6,388 nt of DNA, taken from Anaerolineae bacterium (GTDB taxonomy: Bacteria > Chloroflexota > Anaerolineae > Promineifilales > Promineifilaceae). The DNA is taken from positions 1 to 6,388 of the forward strand of contig JANQGC010000335.1 of NCBI GenBank assembly GCA_028277515.1, given 5' to 3'. Below the pieces are notes generated by a model, which was not told the DNA's origin, ran no database searches, and saw nothing but the letters and a program-made list of their open reading frames with translations. Positions 1 through 4,265 of this stretch are shown here, piece by piece. The position numbers were made by a program, and so were the translations under genes. Position 1 is the first letter of the stretch. Each line of letters starts with the position of its first letter.

Positions 1-2
1 AC

Positions 3-53
3 GGTGATGAACTGCTCAGCCATGAGTGGGACGGGGATGAATGGGCATGGTAG
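3..53 (+). CDS. C-terminal end of an AbrB/MazE-type antitoxin (cut by window edge)
   Basis: The frame starting at base 3 is open from the window edge and encodes 16 residues, GDELLSHEWDGDEWAW, before a TAG at 51-53. An acidic, tryptophan-rich tail of the form EWD.DEW.W is typical of AbrB/MazE-fold antitoxins, where the C-terminal tail wraps the toxin dimer and blocks RNA binding. The stop lies inside the 5' end of the MazF gene, with 13 or 7 bp of overlap depending on the toxin start, which is the usual coupled antitoxin-first layout. The DNA-binding N-terminal half is outside the window, so the family call rests on the tail and the neighbour alone. Confidence 0.7.
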   Translation, partial: GDELLSHEWDGDEWAW

Positions 54-370
54 CCAGGCGTTTTGACGTTTTCCTGGTCAATCTCGATCCCACACTGGGT
101 CATGAAATCAAGAAAACGCGCCCTTGCCTGGTTATTTCTCCGGATGAAATGAATAACTATATTGCCACTCTCATCGTGGCCCCCATGACGACCAAAGGAC
201 GGCCGTATCCCACCCACGTTCCCTGTCGTTTTCAAGGCAAAGAAGGCCAGGTTGTACTCGACCAGATACGCACCATTGACAAAAAACGCCTGGTGCGAAA
301 ATTAGGCAAAATAAACAAATCAACGCAGATTGCCGTACTGGGAACGGTTGCCGAAATGTTCGCCGAGTAG
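41..370 (+). CDS. mazF: MazF/PemK-family mRNA interferase toxin
   Basis: This is a toxin of a type II toxin-antitoxin pair; family members cut single-stranded mRNA at short specific sequences and are held inactive by the upstream antitoxin. It is 109 residues from ATG 41 or 107 from ATG 47, the normal family length. Recognisable blocks are FDVFLVNLDPTLG.EIKKTRPCLVIS at residues 8-33, IVAPMTTKGRPYPT at 45-58 and QVVLDQIRTIDKKRL further on. Arg27 of the TRP motif and Thr50/Thr51 of APMTTK sit where MazF carries its catalytic Arg and Thr. The second ATG (47) fits homologous N-termini (MVARRFDV) slightly better, with the G-rich stretch GGGACGGGG upstream as a possible ribosome site. The antitoxin frame overlaps the start, so expression is probably translationally coupled. 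The frame is intact with no missing key residue. Confidence 0.95.
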   Translation: MGMVARRFDVFLVNLDPTLGHEIKKTRPCLVISPDEMNNYIATLIVAPMTTKGRPYPTHVPCRFQGKEGQVVLDQIRTIDKKRLVRKLGKINKSTQIAVLGTVAEMFAE

Positions 371-400
371 ATTGGTCCAATTTTCAAAATTGGACCAATC
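370..400. terminator. 15-bp perfect inverted repeat, probable bidirectional terminator
   Basis: GATTGGTCCAATTTT (370-384) and AAAATTGGACCAATC (386-400) are perfect inverted copies around a single C at 385. The left arm begins with the last base of the mazF stop codon, and the right arm ends four bases before the stop codon of the leftward membrane-protein gene. On the plus strand the stem is followed by TTTCC, only a weak U-tract. Lying exactly between two convergent genes, it most likely ends transcription from both sides. The AT-rich stem and weak T-tract leave open that it is a dispersed palindromic repeat. Confidence 0.55.
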
Positions 401-404
401 TTTC

Positions 405-1094
405 CTACGGATCGCCTAGGGCATCACTGTCACCGGGGTTTGCGCTCAATAGGACATAATTCCCGCGCGGCCAGAACCGGTTGGCACCGACGTAAATGAG
501 ACCTAAAACAAGAAATACCCCGGTCAGAATAGCGATCCATGTCGCCAGCCCGTTCAACCCCAGTGCCGTTACGTTCAGGAAAGGATAAATAGCGTCGCCG
601 GTCAGACTGCCATAGGTGAGGGCGAAGACCAAATAGGCGATTGGATAGACCAGCCAGATCAGCGCATAACGCCACTGGTATATGCGCTTTTTCTCGAATA
701 GAATCCAGTCGATAATAAAAGCAATTGGCGTCACATAATGAACGATGGCGTTAGTATAGACATACACTCCCTCCGGATTGGCCAATGGCTGAAGCACGAT
801 GAAGAAAATGATGAAAGTAACCGTGATGTAAAGGGTGAAAGCGCCTTTGACGACTGGCTGCAAGAGCACCTTCGCCCAGTCACGCTGCCAGAAGAGAAGC
901 GCGGCCGAATACCAGAGCAACACAAACAGATTGGTTTGCGTCGTAAAAAAGCGCAGACTCCTGGCCAATTCGACCAGAGCGGATGATCCCGGCGGCCGTT
1001 CCAAAACGGCCATTGTCCAGATGAGCAACATCGCCGACCAGCCGACCAACGCGAATAAGAGGCGATAATAGCGCGAAAATTTGGTTGATCTCAT
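405..1094 (-). CDS. Pr6Pr-family six-helix integral membrane protein
   Basis: This is a 229-residue membrane protein. Six hydrophobic segments can be drawn at about residues 11-30, 54-70, 83-104, 114-133, 143-161 and 183-204, which is the full topology of the bacterial Pr6Pr group (distantly like FAR-17a/AIG1 proteins). Characteristic features are FFTTQTNL (49-56) after the first loop, HYVTPIAFIIDW (119-130) with a membrane His and Asp, and YPIAYLVFALTYGSLTG (150-166). In AIG1/FAR-17a relatives membrane Thr and His residues hydrolyse lipid esters; whether the bacterial proteins do so is not established, so no reaction is assigned. The start is supported by GGAGGG upstream, within the end of the preceding small gene. 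The gap to that gene is 6 bp, so both are probably on one mRNA. The gene ends next to the 370-400 inverted repeat. Confidence 0.85.
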   Translation of the reverse strand: MRSTKFSRYYRLLFALVGWSAMLLIWTMAVLERPPGSSALVELARSLRFFTTQTNLFVLLWYSAALLFWQRDWAKVLLQPVVKGAFTLYITVTFIIFFIVLQPLANPEGVYVYTNAIVHYVTPIAFIIDWILFEKKRIYQWRYALIWLVYPIAYLVFALTYGSLTGDAIYPFLNVTALGLNGLATWIAILTGVFLVLGLIYVGANRFWPRGNYVLLSANPGDSDALGDP

Positions 1095-1100
1095 ATTTTT

Positions 1101-1298
1101 CTACCCTCCATCTTCCCGGTTTTGTTTCTCCTGAAGTTCACTGATGCGTTTCTGTGCCCACAGCAGCGCAAACAGCAAGATCAGGACAATCACCGCCAGG
1201 GTCACAATGCCCGTCGTTTCCGTTAGAACGACGTTTACCGGGTTGTAATGTTCGATGTGACCGACCTTCTCTTCGGCAATATTTCCGCGTTCAACCAT
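1101..1298 (-). CDS. 65-residue single-pass membrane protein of unknown function
   Basis: I do not recognise this family. From ATG at 1298 it encodes 65 residues: a polar head (MVERGNIAEEKVGHIEHYNP), one hydrophobic helix at about residues 30-48 (IVTLAVIVLILLFALLWAQ), and a short charged tail (KRISELQEKQNREDGG) that could form a coiled coil. The frame stays open upstream to a TTG at 1334, but ATG 1298 has a good ribosome site, GGAGG five bases ahead, and is preferred. Its start overlaps the end of the HigA-like relic by 8 bp, and its last codons carry the ribosome site of the Pr6Pr gene, six bases downstream. This tight packing suggests translational coupling and a partner role for the membrane protein. 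Membrane insertion is a confident prediction; function is open. Confidence 0.65.
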   Translation of the reverse strand: MVERGNIAEEKVGHIEHYNPVNVVLTETTGIVTLAVIVLILLFALLWAQKRISELQEKQNREDGG

Positions 1299-1464
1299 GA
1301 TTGCCTCCGTTACAATCCTCGCTTCCTCGCACAATTTCGTTGACGCGCTGTGTAGGAATATCCAGGTGTTTGGCCAGCGTCACCTGAGTTAATCCCCATG
1401 GTTTCGGAAATTCTTCGAGTAGAATTTTTCCGGGATGCGTTGGAACATGATTTTCAGGAGTCAT
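1291..1464 (-). pseudogene. Truncated HigA-type (XRE helix-turn-helix) antitoxin
   Basis: This frame is too short for a usual gene list. It encodes 57 residues beginning MTPENHVPTHPGKILLEEF, followed by GLTQVTLAKHLDIPTQRVNE and IVRG. That matches the N-terminal half of HigA/VapI-type antitoxins, including the helix-turn-helix core (LTQ..LAKHL.IP..RVNEI). Full-length relatives are usually about 90-105 residues and continue after NEIVRG with a KRG.TP.TA-type segment. Here the similarity stops at about residue 47 and the frame ends after SEDCNGGNHG. No other frame continues the family, so this is a 3' truncation rather than a simple frameshift. No HigB-like toxin is visible upstream. AAGG lies close to the ATG (1464). 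Its stop overlaps the start of the small membrane-protein gene. The HTH might still bind DNA, but a relic is the simpler reading. Confidence 0.75.
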
Positions 1465-1470
1465 ATACCT

Positions 1471-1510
1471 TCATCGTATCAGAAAATCATAATTAAACAA
1501 TTGATCAATT
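1471..1510 (-). promoter_or_regulatory. Possible promoter/operator of the HigA-relic operon
   Basis: Leftward, an extended -10 type sequence TGATACGAT lies just ahead of the relic's ATG, with a weak TTGTTT at about 16 bp spacing as -35. Immediately upstream is the perfect 12-bp palindrome AATTGATCAATT (1499-1510). HigA antitoxins normally repress their own promoter through such dyads, so this may be the old operator, now possibly driving the small membrane protein and the Pr6Pr gene. The start site would fall very near the ATG, leaving a very short leader. This is inference from sequence only. Confidence 0.3.
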
Positions 1511-1570
1511 AAGGAAGAACTATGCGAAGAAAAATGGCGGATTCGTGCCTACACGCCCCCCGAAGTAGCA

Positions 1571-1605
1571 CAGGTGACAGTCACTTCCAAAGTGACTGTC
1601 ACCTG
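1571..1605. repeat. 16-bp perfect inverted repeat (hairpin) downstream of the metzincin gene
   Basis: CAGGTGACAGTCACTT (1571-1586) and AAGTGACTGTCACCTG (1590-1605) are perfect inverted copies with a three-base loop. The element starts eight bases past the leftward stop codon of the astacin-like protease. It has no following T-run in either direction, so it is not a textbook intrinsic terminator, though such a stem could still protect the mRNA 3' end. The tip sequence TTCCAAAGT recurs in the hairpin at 6249-6266, suggesting a dispersed hairpin family. Confidence 0.8.
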
Positions 1606-1613
1606 CAACCAGC

Positions 1614-2708
1614 TTAACTCAGCTGCGATACTCGAATTTGGTATTTACCTGTGCCCTGCGGCCGGTGATGGCGCACATCGACAAAGTAGCGGCCCGGCTG
1701 TAGCTCGGCCGTCACCATCGCATTCCAGAAAAAGCCGCTGTCGTCATCATGGGCGATCAAAATGCCGGGATCATCCGGTCCGGAAAGCGTCATGACCACA
1801 TCCGTCCAGCCGCCGGTCTGCACGCGATACACGCCGGTCTCGGCCGCGATGAACTCAAAGCGGTCTACCTCGCCGTGCGCGCCGATATTCGCCACGCGCG
1901 AGCGGGCGTTCATAGTCAGCATGACGGCTGTCTTCTCCTCCTTGGGATAGAGGATACCGACAAAATTCTTATCCGTATCCGACAGTTCCCGGTTGAAACC
2001 GACCTCAAAGTCGCCAATCGTGAACTGGTTGGGGATCGAATAGAGCATGATCGATTCCTTATCAAATTCGGAAAATTGGCTGATGTCGGCGCTGTATTTG
2101 CGGAACAAATTATGTTCTGTCTTGGCCCGATCCCAATTGTTGGGCGGTCCGGAATAATATTCAAATACCGCTTCCTTATCCCAGGGGATATCCGTGGAAG
2201 GGTTCTGGTGCTCATGAATACAGCCCAGGGCGTGGCCGAACTCATGGATCACCACCCGTGAATATTCGTCATCGGCCGTCGTCGGTTTCAGCCAGCCAAA
2301 ATTCATCGTCGGCTCGTTCTGGGGGATAGAAAGCGCGTCCGTGCCCAGGTAAGACCAGGAGCCACGGTGTTGGAAGGAGATGCGAATCTCCGCGTCCGGC
2401 GCGTTATCGAAAACAAACTTGATATTGCAAAAATTGCTCCAGAGATGAGCGTAAGGTTGCAATTTCTCCTGGACCAGCGGGTCTCCATCCAGGAAGCGTA
2501 CATGCAGCACACGGCCGTTATCCCATTTCTTCGCCGTCAAAGCCGCTAGTTCAAACAAGCCCATCGGCCGCACCCCCAGCCCCGGAGAGAAGCTAACGGC
2601 CGGCCGGTTTGTGGGATTAACCTCAATTGCCTTTTCTGCTGCTGGGATGACCAAATCCTCCGGTAACACCCGGTCGATACATACCTTGATTTCTTCGTTG
2701 TTAGACAT
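1614..2708 (-). CDS. Astacin-like zinc metalloprotease (metzincin) with C-terminal PPC-like domain
   Basis: This is a 364-residue predicted endopeptidase. Residues 155-166, HEFGHALGCIHE, form the metzincin zinc site HExxHxxGxxH (zinc ligands His155, His159, His165; catalytic Glu156), with the extra Glu166 seen in astacins. SIMLY (219-223) is the Met-turn, with Met221. The catalytic region spans about residues 55-256 and closes with ELSDTDKNFVGILYP. Residues about 261-361 form a separate beta-rich domain (DRFEF...TGVYRVQTGG...DDDSGFFWNA...PGRYFVDV) resembling the pre-peptidase C-terminal (PPC) fold. The N-terminus (MSNNEEIKVCIDRVLP) is polar with no signal peptide, unlike most secreted astacins. 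The start is well supported by AAAGGAGA ahead of ATG 2708. It lies downstream of another metalloprotease and an MBL-fold hydrolase on the same strand, but the 292-bp spacer may give it a separate transcript. Substrate is unknown. Confidence 0.9.
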   Translation of the reverse strand: MSNNEEIKVCIDRVLPEDLVIPAAEKAIEVNPTNRPAVSFSPGLGVRPMGLFELAALTAKKWDNGRVLHVRFLDGDPLVQEKLQPYAHLWSNFCNIKFVFDNAPDAEIRISFQHRGSWSYLGTDALSIPQNEPTMNFGWLKPTTADDEYSRVVIHEFGHALGCIHEHQNPSTDIPWDKEAVFEYYSGPPNNWDRAKTEHNLFRKYSADISQFSEFDKESIMLYSIPNQFTIGDFEVGFNRELSDTDKNFVGILYPKEEKTAVMLTMNARSRVANIGAHGEVDRFEFIAAETGVYRVQTGGWTDVVMTLSGPDDPGILIAHDDDSGFFWNAMVTAELQPGRYFVDVRHHRPQGTGKYQIRVSQLS

Positions 2709-2757
2709 CGCATTCTCCTTTGTTAATATGTCACTAAAATTCCGCCAAAATAATGAT

Positions 2758-2783
2758 GAAGAAAATTCTTGTTAATTTTCTTC
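2758..2783. repeat. 10-bp perfect stem-loop in the protease-hydrolase spacer
   Basis: GAAGAAAATT (2758-2767) and AATTTTCTTC (2774-2783) pair perfectly around CTTGTT. The right arm belongs to the 94-bp repeat copy that begins at 2774; the left arm has no counterpart at the second copy. On the minus strand it lies between the structured repeat and the metzincin start, about 50 bases ahead of the ATG, so it would be in the leader if transcription enters from upstream. Confidence 0.6.
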
Positions 2784-2867
2784 TTGCAACGGGCGAGATG
2801 ACGCGGGTTTTAATGCCCTGGTTCTCCCACAAGGCCAACCCGCGTCATCCCGCCCCTACCCTGCAAA
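2774..2867 (-). repeat. Structured 94-bp repeat, copy 1
   Basis: This aligns without gaps to 2919-3012, with 85 of 94 positions identical by eye. Read on the minus strand, GGGCGGGATGACGCGGGTT (2855-2837) pairs over its full 19 bases with 2809-2791, including one G-U pair. On the plus strand that pair would be an A-C mismatch. The 27-base apical part holds a second helix, GCCUUG with CAGGGC. This favours a minus-strand RNA structure, or a repeat once spread in that form. There is no T-run after it, so it is not a standard terminator. Confidence 0.8.
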
Positions 2868-2869
2868 TT

Positions 2870-2883
2870 AACAATTAATTGTT
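2870..2883. repeat. 14-bp AT-rich palindrome between the two repeat copies
   Basis: AACAATTAATTGTT is a perfect palindrome located just past the identity limit of copy 1. It resembles the AT-rich motifs at 1499-1510 (AATTGATCAATT) and 4232-4263 (AATTAATAATT, twice). It may be a protein-binding dyad or part of the repeat's insertion scar; nothing further can be said. Confidence 0.4.
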
Positions 2884-2918
2884 CAACAGCTTGTGCTGAG
2901 CTCGCCGAAGTAGTCACC

Positions 2919-3012
2919 AATTTTCTTCTTCTAACAGGCGAGATGACGCGGATTTTAATGCCCCGGTTCTCCCACAAAGCCATACCGCGTCATCCTGCCC
3001 CTACCCTGCAAA
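2919..3012 (-). repeat. Structured 94-bp repeat, copy 2, overlapping the hydrolase stop codon
   Basis: This is the second copy of the element at 2774-2867. Its minus-strand stem starts at base 3000, directly after the TAG (3003-3001) of the MBL-fold hydrolase gene. The identity to copy 1 runs on through the stop and the last three sense codons (Phe-Ala-Gly). The outer stem is weaker here (mismatches near both ends). The central GATGACGCGG helix is intact, and the inner helix persists as GCUUUG with CGGGGC through G-U pairs. Confidence 0.8.
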
Positions 3013-4224
3013 CTCAACATCCAAAAACTCCCCATCTCCCGTTTCCTCATGCACCGCCCGGATCGTCACCCCACGTGCCTTCAGCCGCGCGGCCGTATCA
3101 TCATCGGGTACGCCGCTGTACGTGCCCGGATGGCTGGAGATCAGGGCGATTCGTTCCGTCGCCGGACCTACATTATCCGGAAAAATCTTATCCAGCAGCG
3201 GTCCTTGCGGCGTGCCGTTGTGGCTGCCATGATGGCTGACCTTGAGGAAATGGACCGGCTTGAGCAGATCCCGTTTATTCATCTCTTTCCAACTGCGGAT
3301 CTCAGCGTCGCCGGGGAACAGCAGCCGCCAGCCGCGCCAGGAGAGCGTGAAGACGATGCTGCTGTTATTGGCCGCGCGGTCAATGGCCAGCAGATTTTCA
3401 ATAAAGCCATCCCGGCGCGCCTCGACCAGTTTGTAAAAGGCGCTGGTGTCAACCCCCGGCGGCGGAGTAAGGAAACGCAGCTTCGGCCGGGCATTGCGCC
3501 GCCTTGCCGGAGAAACCGAGAGCGCCAGCGGCCGAAAACGGCCGTAATACACCGATGTATCTTCTTCCGGCCCCCAGATTTCAAACCGCGCTTCCTGGAA
3601 AGGATGCGCCCCATCCAAATCAACCTCACGATGCACATATGTCGTCTTTTCCGAGGCCAGACTGTGCAGGTACTTGACGCAGTCGGCCGTCTTGCGCGGA
3701 TTTTCCGGGGGCGCGTCCGGGTCTACCTCATCGGCGCTGAAAATATTGTTGTTGTACAGCATCGTCTCAATGGTATCTGGCACGTCCTGGTCGGCCGCCT
3801 TCAAGGCATGCGTATACTCGCTGATCGCTTTATAAGACGCAACCAGGGCCAGCTTTTTCTTCTTCGCTTGTGGATGTTCCTCGTAATAGTTGGGCGCTGA
3901 AGAGGCCGTCAGCCAGGCGAAGCGCGTCGGCAGTTCCAGCCCCAGCTCGTTGGCCGCATAAAACAAACCCTGCACATGGTCCATATGCTCATGGGTCATC
4001 ACATACAGGTCCAACGGCCGTCCGTCCAGTTCGCGCAAAATATCTTGCAGCACCGGCTCAAAGACATGATCTTGCCCACCCCCGGCCTTGCCCGACAGCA
4101 CATTGCCCACATCAATCAGGATATGGCGAGTGACCGTCTCACCCGTATCCGCGCGATCAGGTACGGAAATTAGCAAAGCATCGCCGAAGCGGACATTATA
4201 TGAACGGATGCGTAAAGTTTTCAT
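3001..4224 (-). CDS. ComEC-like metallo-beta-lactamase-fold hydrolase
   Basis: This is a 407-residue MBL-fold metal hydrolase. The N-terminal strand IRSYNVRFGDALLI (6-19) and LIDVGN (36-41) are typical of the fold. The metal motif is THEHMDH (77-83; His78, His80, Asp82, His83). NNSSIVF (286-292), FPGDAE (303-308) and KVSHHGSHNGT (328-338) match the NN.S.V, GD.E and HHGS motifs of the ComEC/Rec2-associated branch, but there are no membrane helices, so it is the soluble stand-alone type. Members of this branch are hydrolases, often presumed nucleases or phosphodiesterases; substrate cannot be read here. About 200 residues (84-285) separate the first motif from NNSS, including a lysine run (121-124) and a charged, proline-rich stretch, longer than I would expect. 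The start fits the fold, but no Shine-Dalgarno is visible. It lies 41 bp after the HETAH protease gene, so an operon is likely. Its stop is inside repeat copy 2. Confidence 0.9.
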   Translation of the reverse strand: MKTLRIRSYNVRFGDALLISVPDRADTGETVTRHILIDVGNVLSGKAGGGQDHVFEPVLQDILRELDGRPLDLYVMTHEHMDHVQGLFYAANELGLELPTRFAWLTASSAPNYYEEHPQAKKKKLALVASYKAISEYTHALKAADQDVPDTIETMLYNNNIFSADEVDPDAPPENPRKTADCVKYLHSLASEKTTYVHREVDLDGAHPFQEARFEIWGPEEDTSVYYGRFRPLALSVSPARRRNARPKLRFLTPPPGVDTSAFYKLVEARRDGFIENLLAIDRAANNSSIVFTLSWRGWRLLFPGDAEIRSWKEMNKRDLLKPVHFLKVSHHGSHNGTPQGPLLDKIFPDNVGPATERIALISSHPGTYSGVPDDDTAARLKARGVTIRAVHEETGDGEFLDVEFAG

Positions 4225-4231
4225 ATCTAAA

Positions 4232-4263
4232 AATTAATAATTCACCATTCACAATTAATAATT
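4232..4263. repeat. Two direct copies of AATTAATAATT, 21 bp apart
   Basis: AATTAATAATT occurs at 4232-4242 and 4253-4263, separated by CACCATTCAC. It fills most of the gap between the HETAH protease stop and the MBL gene start and takes the place of a Shine-Dalgarno sequence. The 21-bp period equals two helical turns, so a DNA-binding protein could contact both copies on one face. Alternatively this AT-rich leader simply keeps the ribosome site unstructured. Confidence 0.4.
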
Positions 4264-4265
4264 TC

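Noticed and set aside
1101..1334. Longer 77-codon version of the small membrane protein from a TTG start
   Set aside because: The TTG has no clear ribosome site, while ATG 1298 has GGAGG at ideal spacing.
1571..1605. Intrinsic terminator call for the 16-bp inverted repeat
   Set aside because: No T-run follows the stem on either strand, so it is listed as a repeat instead.
1522..1617. 31-codon plus-strand frame with AAGGAAG ahead of its ATG
   Set aside because: The ribosome site is acceptable, but most of the frame runs through the 16-bp inverted repeat and the product matches nothing; likely chance.
1749..2261. Plus-strand open frame (170 codons) opposite the metzincin gene
   Set aside because: It is a shadow of a well-supported protease gene; its product resembles no family.
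2919..3012. Integron attC-like site suggested by the hairpin and the nearby GTTAGAA
   Set aside because: The ends do not form complementary RYYYAAC/GTTRRRY core sites, and no integrase is present.
2774..3012. CRISPR array from the two similar repeats
   Set aside because: There are only two units, too long and diverged, with one overlapping a gene end; no regular spacers and no cas genes.
3049..3900. Long plus-strand open frame (283 codons) opposite the MBL hydrolase gene
   Set aside because: It is the antisense of a motif-rich gene, with an arginine-rich composition and no family resemblance.
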